This document shows positions 1 through 10,434 of a stretch of DNA of 64,000 bases, one piece after another. The DNA is from Oscillospiraceae bacterium (GTDB taxonomy: Bacteria; Bacillota; Clostridia; Oscillospirales; Oscillospiraceae), in the NCBI GenBank assembly GCA_015067945.1, contig SVLM01000007.1, forward strand, positions 19,778-83,777, read 5' to 3'. Within the stretch, counting starts at the first letter, position 1; every line of letters begins with the position of its first letter. The position numbers were made by a program, and so were the translations under genes. The notes beneath the pieces are model-generated. The model was not told where the DNA came from. It made no database searches and was given only the letters and a program-made list of their open reading frames with translations.

Positions 1-769
1 TGGCCATGAGCCGATCCTCCGTTTCATTGGACATATAGCCCATTTCCACGATGGTTACCGGAACATTGCACCAGTTGATACCGCTCATGGTATCCGTTTC
101 CCACACAAACTGCCTGTTCGCTCCAGTGCTGCTGACCATTTCATCCAGTACAAATCTGGACAGCTTCACCGACGCATCATACAGATTTGCATTATAGGGA
201 TTATTCTCGGTCTGGCAGATGGTCATGATGCCGTTGGTAGCCGGATTCTCCGACCCGTTGGCGTGAATACGGATGAACGCATCCGCCCCCAGTTCGTTTG
301 CCACCGCCGCACGCTCGGCGTTGCTGATATTGACATCATGGGTGGTGCGGATCATCACTACCTCATAGCCACGCTCTACCAGAATGTCCCTTACCAGCAG
401 TGCAACGGTCAGGTTCAGCTCATACTCTTTCAAGCCGGTAAATTTGCCCTGGGTACCACTGCTGACCTTGGCCTTCATTTCCGTTGCACCGGGGCCAATC
501 GGTTCTTTTTCGGAATTCCCCTTCGCCTGATGCCCCGCATCGATGACGATCAGATATTTTTCCGGCTCTGTGGGCGGTTCCGTCGGGGGTGATATAGGTT
601 CTGTGACCGGCTCGGTGGTGACGGTGGGATGCGTTGCTTCCGTAGGTTCCGTGGTCTGCTCCGTAGCCGTTGTGCCGGAATCAGGCTCTGCCGGCTGCAC
701 ACAGCCAAACAGTATTCCTGCCAAAAGCAACACCGCGAGCAAACCGGTAAGGATTTTCTGCAATGCCAT
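1..769 (-). CDS. N-acetylmuramoyl-L-alanine amidase (Amidase_3), lipoprotein signal, C-terminus cut by window edge
   Basis: Reverse-strand translation [31 protein letters not shown]...[15 protein letters not shown]...[12 protein letters not shown]...[15 protein letters not shown]; Amidase_3 motifs and lipobox LFGC. Confidence 0.85.
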   Translation of the reverse strand, partial: MALQKILTGLLAVLLLAGILFGCVQPAEPDSGTTATEQTTEPTEATHPTVTTEPVTEPISPPTEPPTEPEKYLIVIDAGHQAKGNSEKEPIGPGATEMKAKVSSGTQGKFTGLKEYELNLTVALLVRDILVERGYEVVMIRTTHDVNISNAERAAVANELGADAFIRIHANGSENPATNGIMTICQTENNPYNANLYDASVKLSRFVLDEMVSSTGANRQFVWETDTMSGINWCNVPVTIVEMGYMSNETEDRLMA

Positions 770-1016
770 TGCAAGCACCTCCTTTTAGTACTGTTATTGT
801 ACCATAGCCGCATCCCGGTTGCAATCATCTTGTGCACTTCCCACAACAAATCCAAAAAATATACATTTTTCATTGGATTCTCCGCATTTTCCAGTGCTGA
901 GCAGTCAAATCCCAATGTTTTGCAAATATTTCGTACGCATTTTGAACAAATTTATGTCGCAAGACAAAAAAATTATGTATATACTATGAAAAGTTGAAAA
1001 AATTCTAATTTTTGGA

Positions 1017-1045
1017 TTGATTTTGGAAGAACTTTGACTTACAAT
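1017..1045 (+). promoter_or_regulatory. sigma-A type promoter upstream of trmL-pgk
   Basis: TTGATT-17 nt-TACAAT. Confidence 0.5.
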
Positions 1046-1082
1046 ATGTTGGCAAGCCGAAAAGAGGCAAGAGGTGAAACAA

Positions 1083-1574
1083 ATGCTCAATATCGTACTG
1101 GTCGAGCCGGAGATTCCGCAAAATTGCGGCAACATCGCCCGGACCTGTGCCGCCACCGGTTGTCGGCTGCATTTGATCCGCCCGCTGGGCTTTGACATCT
1201 CAGAAAAGGCTGTCCGCAGGGCAGGCCTGGATTACTGGAACATGGTCGAAGTCCAGGACTACGAAAACCTTGACGATTTCTTTGCCAAAAACGATGTCCG
1301 GCAAATGTGGTGTCTTTCCACAAAAGCACCCCGTAGCTACACAGAGGCGAATTTTGCCGACGAATGCTATTTGTTTTTCGGAAAAGAAACCAAGGGTCTT
1401 CCCGAAAGCTTCCTGAAGGCACATTATCCGCAGTGCGTCCGGATCCCCATGCGTGCCGACGCCCGGAGTCTGAATCTGAGCAACGCCGTGGCCATCACCG
1501 TTTTTGAGGCTCTGCGGCAGTTGGATTTCCCCGGTCTGTCCGATCAGGGTCAGCTCCACAACAACAATACTTAA
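1083..1574 (+). CDS. trmL: tRNA (cytidine(34)-2'-O)-methyltransferase (SPOUT, TrmL)
   Basis: MLNIVLVEPEIPQNCGNIARTCAATGCRLHLIRPLGF...LFFGKETKGLP...IPMRADARSLNLSNAVAI. Confidence 0.92.
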   Translation: MLNIVLVEPEIPQNCGNIARTCAATGCRLHLIRPLGFDISEKAVRRAGLDYWNMVEVQDYENLDDFFAKNDVRQMWCLSTKAPRSYTEANFADECYLFFGKETKGLPESFLKAHYPQCVRIPMRADARSLNLSNAVAITVFEALRQLDFPGLSDQGQLHNNNT

Positions 1575-1599
1575 ATAACCAAAAATTGGAGGAATTATC

Positions 1600-2799
<1,200 letters not shown>

Positions 2800-2819
2800 T
2801 ATCCAAAAAATAGATAACA

Positions 2820-2908
2820 CTGTCATTGCGAACCAGTCCTCAGACTGGTGTGGCAATCTCCTTCGTTTGGAGGGGATTGCCACGGCCGCTGACACAGCCT
2901 CGCAATGA
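2820..2908. repeat. palindromic intergenic repeat (TGTCATTGCGAACCAG...GGCAATC...GATTGCC...CGCAATGAC)
   Basis: Outer arms GTCATTGCGA/CGCAATGAC, inner GTGGCAATCTCC/GGGGATTGCCAC. Confidence 0.75.
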
Positions 2909-2964
2909 CCCTAACTTTGTAAATTACATCGACTTTTCGATGCATATATAAGGAGAAATTCAAA

Positions 2965-3744
2965 ATGAACAGAAAGTATCGTAAGACCGTCATTGCCGGT
3001 AACTGGAAAATGAACAAGACCCCCTCCGAGACCAAGGAGTTTATGGCTCAGCTGAAGAACATTCTGCCCAAGGGCCGCTGGTGCGATATCGCTCTGTGCG
3101 TTCCCGCCGTCTGCATCCCCGCTGCTGTCCGTGCTATGCGTGATACCCGCGTGGGCATCGGTGCCGAAAACTGCAACGCCAACGCCTCCGGTGCTTACAC
3201 CGGCGAAATCGCTACCAACATGCTGGTAGACGCCGGCTGCAAGTATGTCATCATCGGCCACTCCGAGCGTCGTGAGATGTACGGTGAGACCGACGCTGAT
3301 GTCAACGCCAAGGTTCTGGCCGCTCTGGACGCAGGTCTGGTGCCCATCATGTGCTGCGGCGAGACTCTGGAGCAGCGTGAGAACGGCATCACCGCTGAGC
3401 ACATCACCATGCAGATCAAGCTGGGTCTGAAGAACGTCCCTGAGGACAAGATCCGCAAGGTTGTTATCGCCTACGAGCCCATCTGGGCCATCGGCACCGG
3501 CCTGACCGCCACCCCCGAGCAGGCTGAGGAAGTCTGCGAGATGATTCGCTCCGTGGTCCGTAAGCTGTACTCCTCCAAGAACGCCCGTGCCATCTCCATT
3601 CTGTACGGCGGTTCCATGAACGAGAAGAACGCTTTCGAGCTGCTGGCACAGCCCGACATCGATGGCGGCCTGATCGGCGGTGCTTCCCTGGTTCCCGAGA
3701 AGTTCGTCAAGATCATCGAAGCTGCCAACCAGCCCACTGTGTAA
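2965..3744 (+). CDS. tpiA: triosephosphate isomerase
   Basis: AGNWKMNKT, IIGHSERR, AYEPIWAIGTG, ILYGGSM. Confidence 0.98.
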   Translation: MNRKYRKTVIAGNWKMNKTPSETKEFMAQLKNILPKGRWCDIALCVPAVCIPAAVRAMRDTRVGIGAENCNANASGAYTGEIATNMLVDAGCKYVIIGHSERREMYGETDADVNAKVLAALDAGLVPIMCCGETLEQRENGITAEHITMQIKLGLKNVPEDKIRKVVIAYEPIWAIGTGLTATPEQAEEVCEMIRSVVRKLYSSKNARAISILYGGSMNEKNAFELLAQPDIDGGLIGGASLVPEKFVKIIEAANQPTV

Positions 3745-3750
3745 CTGATT

Positions 3751-3779
3751 AAAGGGAGCAGCTTCCGCTGCTCCCTTTT
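3751..3779 (+). terminator. Rho-independent terminator after tpiA
   Basis: AAAGGGAGCAGCTTCCGCTGCTCCCTTTT. Confidence 0.75.
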
Positions 3780-4842
3780 GCCATATATTCCCGAAAGGAG
3801 GGATTCCGTGAAAACCCAGGTGATACCCGCCAACCATCCGAATGTTGCACAAAAAGCCGCAGAAATTATTCAAAGCGGCGATGTAGTCGCCATTCCCACC
3901 GAAACTGTATACGGCCTTGCTGCCAACGGGCTCAGCGAAGATGCGGTTTCCCGGATTTTCGAGGTAAAGGGTCGTCCTTCCGACAACCCTCTGATCCTGC
4001 ACATTTGTGACGCAACACAGATCGATCTGTACTGCCATGATGTGCCGCAAAGTGCCTATCGGCTGGCCCAGCTGTTCTGGCCCGGTCCGCTGACCATGGT
4101 TCTGCCCGCAAAAGATACTGTCCCCAAACGTACCACCGGTGGCCTGAGTACCGTGGCTCTGCGGTGCCCGGACAGTGAAATTGCCAGACAGATCATCCAG
4201 CTTTCCGGCGTGCCTTTGGCCGCCCCCTCCGCCAACATTTCCGGCAAGCCCTCCACCACTACCGCAGAACACGTACTGCATGACCATGGCGGTAAGATCC
4301 CCCTGATTGTAGACGGCGGTGCCTGCCGTGTCGGTGTGGAATCCACCATCGTGGATCTGACCGAGGAACGTCCCCGGCTGCTGCGTCCCGGTGGAATTAC
4401 CCCGGAGCAGCTGATGGCCGTGTTAGGGGATCTGGTAGTGGACAAGGCCGTTACCGCTCAGATCGACAAGGACGCCGTGGTGAAAGCCCCCGGCATGAAA
4501 TACCGCCACTATGCCCCCACCGAACCGGTGATCATCGTAGCCGGCGAGCGTGAAAAGGCTGCCGCCTACATTCACCGGCATTTTGAACCCGGTGACCGGG
4601 TACTGTGCTTTGAGGAAGAATTGCCGCTGTACGCAGATTGCAATCCCTTGTCCTACGGCAAGGAGGCGGATGTCAGCACCTTGTCTGCCGGTCTGTTTGC
4701 CGCTCTGCGGGAGTTGGATGACGGCAGCATTGGCAAGGTATATGCCCGTTGCCCCGTGGGCGGTGGCGTAGCCTACGCTGTGCAAAACAGGCTGAAAAAG
4801 GCCGCAGCCTTCCATATTGTAGATGCGGAGGTGGCACAATGA
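3778..4842 (+). CDS. L-threonylcarbamoyladenylate synthase (Sua5/YwlC family)
   Basis: VVAIPTETVYGLAANGL...KGRPSDNPLILHI...PSANISGKPSTT plus C-terminal Sua5 domain; true start may be GTG near 3808. Confidence 0.92.
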   Translation: MPYIPERRDSVKTQVIPANHPNVAQKAAEIIQSGDVVAIPTETVYGLAANGLSEDAVSRIFEVKGRPSDNPLILHICDATQIDLYCHDVPQSAYRLAQLFWPGPLTMVLPAKDTVPKRTTGGLSTVALRCPDSEIARQIIQLSGVPLAAPSANISGKPSTTTAEHVLHDHGGKIPLIVDGGACRVGVESTIVDLTEERPRLLRPGGITPEQLMAVLGDLVVDKAVTAQIDKDAVVKAPGMKYRHYAPTEPVIIVAGEREKAAAYIHRHFEPGDRVLCFEEELPLYADCNPLSYGKEADVSTLSAGLFAALRELDDGSIGKVYARCPVGGGVAYAVQNRLKKAAAFHIVDAEVAQ

Positions 4843-5414
4843 TTATTGGCATTACCGGCGGTTCCGGTTGTGGCAAGACCACCCTTTTGACCGTCATTGA
4901 AGAAATGGGCGGGCTGATTTTGGATTGCGATGCCATCTATCACGGACTTTTGCAAACCGATTCTTCCCTGCTGGAGGCTATTGAAGCCCGTTTCTCCGGC
5001 ACAGTCCGTGGCGGCGTATTGGATCGAAAAGCTTTGGGCAATATTGTCTTTGCCGAGGAAGCCGCTTTGGCGGACTTAAACCGCATCACCCACAGTGCCG
5101 TTCGGGCGGAGGTCCTGCGGCTGTTGGCGGTTCAACCGCAGCTGGCAGCCATCGACGCCATCGGTCTGTTTGAAGGCGACTTGGCTACCCTGTGCGATGT
5201 AACCATAACCGTCACCGCACCGGAGGAAGATCGTGTTCGACGGCTCATGGAGCGGGACGGCATCACAGAAGACTATGCAAAAAAACGCATTGCCGCCCAG
5301 CATCCGGAAAGCTGGTTCCGGGAAAAATGCGACTACGCACTGCAAAATGACGGCACGCAGGCCCAATTTCGGGAGAAATGCCTTGCATTTTTGCACAGCT
5401 TGGATATAATGTAA
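4839..5414 (+). CDS. coaE: dephospho-CoA kinase
   Basis: MIIGITGGSGCGKTTLLTVIEEMGGLILDCDAIYH; ATGA overlap with upstream CDS. Confidence 0.92.
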   Translation: MIIGITGGSGCGKTTLLTVIEEMGGLILDCDAIYHGLLQTDSSLLEAIEARFSGTVRGGVLDRKALGNIVFAEEAALADLNRITHSAVRAEVLRLLAVQPQLAAIDAIGLFEGDLATLCDVTITVTAPEEDRVRRLMERDGITEDYAKKRIAAQHPESWFREKCDYALQNDGTQAQFREKCLAFLHSLDIM

Positions 5415-5439
5415 CCATCAACACAAGGAGGATACTGAT

Positions 5440-6825
5440 ATGACTACTGAAGAACTCCGCGAGTCCCTCATCGCTGCTCCCAAAAACGGCTACGCCCGTA
5501 TTTCCGCTGAGGATCGGGTGGAAATGGAAGACTACTGCAAGCGATACATGGCTTTCATGGATGAAGCCAAGACCGAGCGTGAAGCCACCACCTGGGCCGT
5601 CCGGGAAGCAGAAAAGAATGGCTTTAAGCCTTTCGTCCCCGGTATGGATGTAAAGCCCGGTGACAAGATCTACTACAACAACCGTGACAAAGCCATCGCT
5701 CTGGCCGTCATCGGCACGGAATCTCTTGATAAGGGTGCCAATATTTGTGCTGCCCACGTGGACTCCCCCAGAATGGACCTGAAGCCCAATCCCCTGTACG
5801 AAGATGCTGAAATTGCCTATTTCAAGACCCATTACTACGGCGGCATCAAAAAGTACCAGTGGGTCACCGTCCCTCTGGCACTGCACGGCGTAGTGTACCG
5901 CAAGGACGGCAGCGTCATCACCATCACCATCGGTGAAGACGACAACGATCCCATCCTGATGGTCTCCGACCTGCTGATCCACCTGTCCGCTGACCAGATG
6001 CAGAAGACTGCCGGCAAGGTCATTGCCGCCGAGCAGCTGAATGTCATCCTGGGCACCGAGCCTCTGGAGGGCGAGGGCAGCGACCTGGTGAAGCTGAATG
6101 TCATGAAGTTCCTGAACGAAAAGTACGGCCTCATCGAGTCCGATTTCCTGTCCGCTGAGCTGACCATCGTGCCTGCCGGCCGCTGCAGAGAGGTTGGTTT
6201 TGACCGCAGTCTGATCAGTGCTTACGGCCATGACGACCGGGTCTGTGCCTATGCCGAGCTGGAAGCTCTGTTCTCCATCCCCACCCCCACCAAGACCGCT
6301 GTCTGCATTCTGGCCGACAAGGAAGAGATCGGCTCCGTGGGCATCTCCGGCATGCAGAGCCAGTACTTTGAGCACTTCATGGGCGGTCTGTGCGACGCTC
6401 AGGGTGTCAAGCTCTTTGACTGCTTTGCAAACTCCTTCTGCCTCAGTGCAGACGTGAGCAACGCTTACGACCCCAACTTCCCCGAGGTCTCCGACCGTCG
6501 GAACAATTCCATGCTCAACTACGGTGTTTCCATCTGCAAGTACACCGGCCGTGGCGGTAAAGGCGGTGCCAGCGATGCTTCTGCCGAGGCCATGGGTCAC
6601 ATCCGCACCACCTTCGAAAATGCCGGTGTTATCTGGCAGATCGCCACGCTGGGCAAGGTGGATCAGGGCGGCGGCGGTACTGTTGCTGCTTATATGGCTA
6701 ACCGGAACATCGTCACCGTGGATGCCGGCGTGCCCGTGCTGAGCATGCACGCTCCTCTGGAGCTGGTTTCCAAGCTGGACTGCTACGAAACCATGCTGGC
6801 CTGCAAGGCAATTTATCTGGCATAA
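5440..6825 (+). CDS. M18 family aminopeptidase
   Basis: AAHVDSPRMDLKPNPLYE, ADKEEIGSVG, 461 aa. Confidence 0.93.
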   Translation: MTTEELRESLIAAPKNGYARISAEDRVEMEDYCKRYMAFMDEAKTEREATTWAVREAEKNGFKPFVPGMDVKPGDKIYYNNRDKAIALAVIGTESLDKGANICAAHVDSPRMDLKPNPLYEDAEIAYFKTHYYGGIKKYQWVTVPLALHGVVYRKDGSVITITIGEDDNDPILMVSDLLIHLSADQMQKTAGKVIAAEQLNVILGTEPLEGEGSDLVKLNVMKFLNEKYGLIESDFLSAELTIVPAGRCREVGFDRSLISAYGHDDRVCAYAELEALFSIPTPTKTAVCILADKEEIGSVGISGMQSQYFEHFMGGLCDAQGVKLFDCFANSFCLSADVSNAYDPNFPEVSDRRNNSMLNYGVSICKYTGRGGKGGASDASAEAMGHIRTTFENAGVIWQIATLGKVDQGGGGTVAAYMANRNIVTVDAGVPVLSMHAPLELVSKLDCYETMLACKAIYLA

Positions 6826-6836
6826 GGATCAAAAGC

Positions 6837-6868
6837 AAAAAGTGCGTACCGCGGTACGCACTTTTTTG
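6837..6868 (+). terminator. Rho-independent terminator
   Basis: AAAAAGTGCGTACCGCGGTACGCACTTTTTT. Confidence 0.8.
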
Positions 6869-6923
6869 TTTACTTTTAGGTCGGTTAATGGTACAATGTA
6901 TGTTTGAAAGGAGGCGGCTATAA

Positions 6924-8078
6924 GTGCGTGATTTTATCCAGGAACTCAAACGTTTTTTCCGCAAGGGCGACATGGTACTTTTGATTATGTGTCTGGCAAT
7001 ATCGGCCTTTGGCTGCCTCATCATTGCCAGTACCAATAACCACCGCGTTTTTACGCGGTACGTCCTTATTCAGGTTCTCGCCATCGGCCTTGGCGTGGCA
7101 TCCTATGCTGTTTTTTCCTCCATCGATCTGGAGTTTTTCTCCGAGCATCGCAGAGCCCTGATGGTGATCAGTTTGGCACTTTTGGGACTTTTGATTCCCT
7201 TTGGTACGGATCTGGGTTCCGGTAACAAGAGCTGGCTGGCCCTTCCTTTGATTCCCTTTAATATCCAGCCTGCGGAAATTTGTAAGATCACATATATTCT
7301 GATCGCTGCTTCGGTGATGACCTCCCATCAGCACAATCTATCCTCCTTCCGTTCCGTGCTGCACATGGGTGTTTGCCTGCTCATGCTGTTCGCAGCCAAC
7401 ATCGTACTATCCAAAGACTTGGGCGTTTCCCTGATTTATGTGTTCATTTTTGTCGGCATGGCTTTTTCCGGCGGTGTAAAGCTGTATTGGTTCGGCCTTG
7501 CAATCGGCGGCACTGCAGCCGCCTGGCCCTTCCTGTGGGAACATTTCTTTAGCGGCAGACAGAAGCTGCGTATTGAAGCACTGTTCAATCCTGCCGTCGA
7601 TCCGCTGGGTACCGATGTCCGCTACCACCTGAAACGAAGTCTGGACACCCTTACCGGCGGCGGTGTGATGGGTCAGGGCCTTTTTAATGGCAACCGGGTA
7701 CAAGCCGGTGCTCTGCCCGCCCAGCATACGGACTTTATCTTCTCCGCCATCGGCGAGGAAATGGGCTATATTGGCTGTTTTTTGGTGCTGGTAATGCTAT
7801 TCGCCCTGGTGGGCCGATGCATTTGGGTGGGCTGCCAGAGTCCGGACTATATGCGTCGCATGGTTTGTTTTGGCACCGCTTCTGCTCTGATCTTCCAGAT
7901 TTTCGTCAACGTCGGTATGTGCATCGGTGTGGTTCCGGTTATCGGCCTGACCCTGCCGCTGATCAGCTACGGCGGTAGTTCCATAGTTACAATCTATGCC
8001 ATGCTGGGCCTGGTGTCCGGCGTTTATGCACGCCCCGCCCCCCGAAGTCACGAACGGTATATCCGTCCACCTCGATAA
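6924..8078 (+). CDS. rodA: FtsW/RodA/SpoVE family SEDS glycosyltransferase, RodA-like
   Basis: Polytopic; GLSYGGSS-like PLISYGGSSIVTIY, QHTDFIFSAIGEEMGYIG. Confidence 0.88.
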   Translation: MRDFIQELKRFFRKGDMVLLIMCLAISAFGCLIIASTNNHRVFTRYVLIQVLAIGLGVASYAVFSSIDLEFFSEHRRALMVISLALLGLLIPFGTDLGSGNKSWLALPLIPFNIQPAEICKITYILIAASVMTSHQHNLSSFRSVLHMGVCLLMLFAANIVLSKDLGVSLIYVFIFVGMAFSGGVKLYWFGLAIGGTAAAWPFLWEHFFSGRQKLRIEALFNPAVDPLGTDVRYHLKRSLDTLTGGGVMGQGLFNGNRVQAGALPAQHTDFIFSAIGEEMGYIGCFLVLVMLFALVGRCIWVGCQSPDYMRRMVCFGTASALIFQIFVNVGMCIGVVPVIGLTLPLISYGGSSIVTIYAMLGLVSGVYARPAPRSHERYIRPPR

Positions 8079-8110
8079 TTTCTCATAAACACGAACCTGC
8101 AAATCCCACA

Positions 8111-8146
8111 GCAGTCTCCGGATTTTCGCCCGGAGACTGCTTTTTT
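8111..8146 (+). terminator. Rho-independent terminator
   Basis: GCAGTCTCCGGATTTTCGCCCGGAGACTGCTTTTTT. Confidence 0.8.
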
Positions 8147-8192
8147 GTAAATATCTTTACAAAAACTTAATGTATCCTGCCTTTGCTATTCA

Positions 8193-8221
8193 TTGACGAA
8201 AGGTGTCGTCTGTGTTACAAT
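8193..8221 (+). promoter_or_regulatory. sigma-A type promoter
   Basis: TTGACG-17 nt-TACAAT. Confidence 0.55.
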
Positions 8222-8286
8222 GCAACTCGTGTATTGGCTGTGTCCTTTTCGGAGACAGACCTCTCAGATTTTGGAGAATTACCATC

Positions 8287-9729
8287 ATGTCGACACATTA
8301 TGACACCTTGCCCGTGCAGGCCTCTGCTATGGTTCGCCTTCGTCGGCACCCTGTCTGCATGGCAATTGATCACTTTCTGCGCACGCCTTGGTATTTTCTG
8401 GTTATCGGAGCATTGACCCTGCTGTCTGCCATGTTCTCCCTGGAATTGGTGACCTATACCTGTTTTATTGCCATTGCCATCTTTGTGGCGTTGTTGGGCA
8501 GGGATTTACTTCCTCTGACTCCGCTGATTGTATTAAGCTATATTGCCCCCTCTGTTACCAGCAACCCCGGTGTGTATAACGCATCTGTTTTTTCCGGATC
8601 CAGCGGCATTTATTTGCTGTGTATCGCAGGCATTTTTGTGCTTTGTCTGTGTTTTCGGCTGTGTACCGACCGGCAGATCGGGCGAAAAGCGTTTCTCTCC
8701 CGCAAACGCAGCCTTCTTTTTGGTATGCTGATATTGGGAGCTGCATATATGCTGGGCGGTGCCTTCAGCGGCTACTATACCGCAAACCTTCTTCGCAACC
8801 TTCTTTTCGCATTTATCCAGTTTCTTTCCGTGATCCTATTCTATTATCTCTTCACCGGCGGCATTCAGTGGCCTTCTGTACCCAAAGCATACCTTGCATG
8901 GACGGGATTGTGCTTTGGTGCCGTGATTTTCGCAGAAATCCTACACATTTACCATGTAAATCAGGTGCTTGTTGGCGGACAGATTGATCGCGACCGAATT
9001 TTCAGCGGTTGGGGCAATTGCAACAACATGGGTACGATGCTGGCCATCGCCATTCCTTTCGTATTCTGGCTGGCTTGCAACAGCAAGCGTATATGGCTTT
9101 ACGAGATCATCGCACTGGCGTTTATGGGAGGGGTTGTGTTATCCTGCTCCCGTGGCTCCATTTTGATGGCTGCTGCTGTATATATCATCTGCTATGTGGT
9201 TTTGTTCTGCCGGAGGGTCTTTGGCCTCAGGGGTTGCCTGGTGCGACTGGGAATTCTCTTTGGTTTGATCCTGACCCCCGTTTTGCTGTACCGGGAGAAT
9301 ATTGTCGTTCTGTTTGAATCCTTACTTTCACGAGGCTGGGAGTCCAGTGAGCGTCAAGAAATCTATGCAGAAGGCATGAAACAGTTTTGGCGTTTTCCCG
9401 TATTTGGCGGCACCTTCTATCCAACGGAATATATACCCTTCGACTTCTCCATGGTGCAATCCTTTTCGAATATTTTTCCGCCCCGTTGGCACAATACCTT
9501 TGTGCAAATATTGGCATGCTGTGGTTCCGTAGGCTTGTCCGCCTATATCTTCCACCGTATCCAAACCATCCGACTTCTTCTGCACAAACCCAACACAGCA
9601 AAGTTTTTCATTGGGTTGAGCCTTTTTGTCCTGCTGGGAGCCAGCATGGTGGATTGTCACTTTTTTAACATCGGCCCCACTCTGTTCTACTCCGCATCAC
9701 TGGCCTTTGCAGAAAAGATTACCGATTGA
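8287..9729 (+). CDS. O-antigen ligase/polymerase-like polytopic membrane protein
   Basis: ~10 hydrophobic segments, RGW.SS...GMKQFWRFPVFGGTFYPT..., PPRWHNTFVQILACCGSVGL typical of Wzy/WaaL-like family. Confidence 0.65.
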   Translation: MSTHYDTLPVQASAMVRLRRHPVCMAIDHFLRTPWYFLVIGALTLLSAMFSLELVTYTCFIAIAIFVALLGRDLLPLTPLIVLSYIAPSVTSNPGVYNASVFSGSSGIYLLCIAGIFVLCLCFRLCTDRQIGRKAFLSRKRSLLFGMLILGAAYMLGGAFSGYYTANLLRNLLFAFIQFLSVILFYYLFTGGIQWPSVPKAYLAWTGLCFGAVIFAEILHIYHVNQVLVGGQIDRDRIFSGWGNCNNMGTMLAIAIPFVFWLACNSKRIWLYEIIALAFMGGVVLSCSRGSILMAAAVYIICYVVLFCRRVFGLRGCLVRLGILFGLILTPVLLYRENIVVLFESLLSRGWESSERQEIYAEGMKQFWRFPVFGGTFYPTEYIPFDFSMVQSFSNIFPPRWHNTFVQILACCGSVGLSAYIFHRIQTIRLLLHKPNTAKFFIGLSLFVLLGASMVDCHFFNIGPTLFYSASLAFAEKITD

Positions 9730-9740
9730 TTGATGTTCAG

Positions 9741-9769
9741 AAAACCCACCGGAAAACCGGCGGGTTTTC
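9741..9769 (+). terminator. Rho-independent terminator
   Basis: AAAACCCACCGGAAAACCGGCGGGTTTT. Confidence 0.7.
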
Positions 9770-9782
9770 TGCAAAAAAACTA

Positions 9783-9811
9783 TTGCAAAACAAAAAAAGC
9801 TGTGCTATAAT
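9783..9811 (+). promoter_or_regulatory. promoter of tRNA-Gln/tRNA-Lys
   Basis: TTGCAA-17 nt-TATAAT. Confidence 0.7.
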
Positions 9812-9848
9812 ACCTTAGCGTGTCCGAAACCGGGCGCCGCACCCACAT

Positions 9849-9923
9849 TGGGATGTCGCCAAGCGGTAAGGCACCAGACTTTGACTCTGGCATTCGTAGG
9901 TTCAAATCCTGCCATCCCAGCCA
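9849..9923 (+). tRNA. tRNA-Gln (anticodon TTG), CCA encoded
   Basis: Cloverleaf TGGGATG...CATCCCA, anticodon loop CTTTGAC, GGTTCAAATCC T-arm. Confidence 0.95.
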
Positions 9924-9926
9924 CCC

Positions 9927-10002
9927 GATCCGCTAGCTCAGCCGGCAGAGCAACTGCCTTTTAAGCAGTGGGTCCGGAGTTCGAATCTCCGGCGGATCAC
10001 CA
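9927..10002 (+). tRNA. tRNA-Lys (anticodon TTT), CCA encoded
   Basis: Cloverleaf GATCCGC...GCGGATC, anticodon arm CTGCCTTTTAAGCAG, GTTCGAATC. Confidence 0.95.
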
Positions 10003-10037
10003 AAAAAGCAGCCACCCTGATGGGTGGCTGCTTTTTT
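10003..10037 (+). terminator. terminator of tRNA operon
   Basis: AAAAAGCAGCCACCCTGATGGGTGGCTGCTTTTTT. Confidence 0.85.
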
Positions 10038-10043
10038 GATTCA

Positions 10044-10055
10044 CGGAGATTCGAA
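10044..10055. repeat. 12-nt inverted copy of the tRNA-Lys T-arm 3' strand
   Basis: CGGAGATTCGAA is the reverse complement of TTCGAATCTCCG in tRNA-Lys. Confidence 0.7.
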
Positions 10056-10101
10056 TGATCTAAATACGACGCGGATGAGTGTCGCACTTACTGCAAAAAC
10101 A

Positions 10102-10224
10102 GGGCTCCCTTGTGTAAAGGGAGCTGGCCAAAATCTTTGATTTTTGCCTGAGGGATTGTTCCTAATATCCACAACCCCTCCGGGCAGGCTAACGCCTGCC
10201 CACCTCCCCTTACACAGGGGAGGC
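10102..10224. repeat. imperfect inverted-repeat element (GGCTCCCTTGTGTAAAGGGAGCTGGC ... CACCTCCCCTTACACAGGGGAGGC)
   Basis: Two self-palindromic arms in inverted orientation, intergenic. Confidence 0.75.
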
Positions 10225-10237
10225 TTTGATCTGAACA

Positions 10238-10423
10238 TTACTTCCCCTTCTCCTTCTCGCTGACCGTACCAAAATAGAACGAAATCACACTGGACACAAT
10301 GATCATCACATTATCCGGGCTGATCTGCCCCCGGAAGGCCATCACTGCGAACACGGTAATAACCACCATGGTCACGATGGTTTTGACCTTGATCAGTGCT
10401 GCCAGATTCTTTAAAAACTCCAT
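10238..10423 (-). CDS. phage holin-like small membrane protein
   Basis: MEFLKNLAALIKVKTIVTMVVITVFAVMAFRGQISPDNVMIIVSSVISFYFGTVSEKEKGK; AGGGGGGA RBS; next to amidase. Confidence 0.7.
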   Translation of the reverse strand: MEFLKNLAALIKVKTIVTMVVITVFAVMAFRGQISPDNVMIIVSSVISFYFGTVSEKEKGK

Positions 10424-10434
10424 ATTTTCCCCCC

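Noticed and set aside
2911-4287. 458-aa minus-strand ORF
   Set aside because: Antisense to tpiA and the L-threonylcarbamoyladenylate synthase gene.
5263-6750. 495-aa minus-strand ORF
   Set aside because: Antisense to the M18 peptidase gene.
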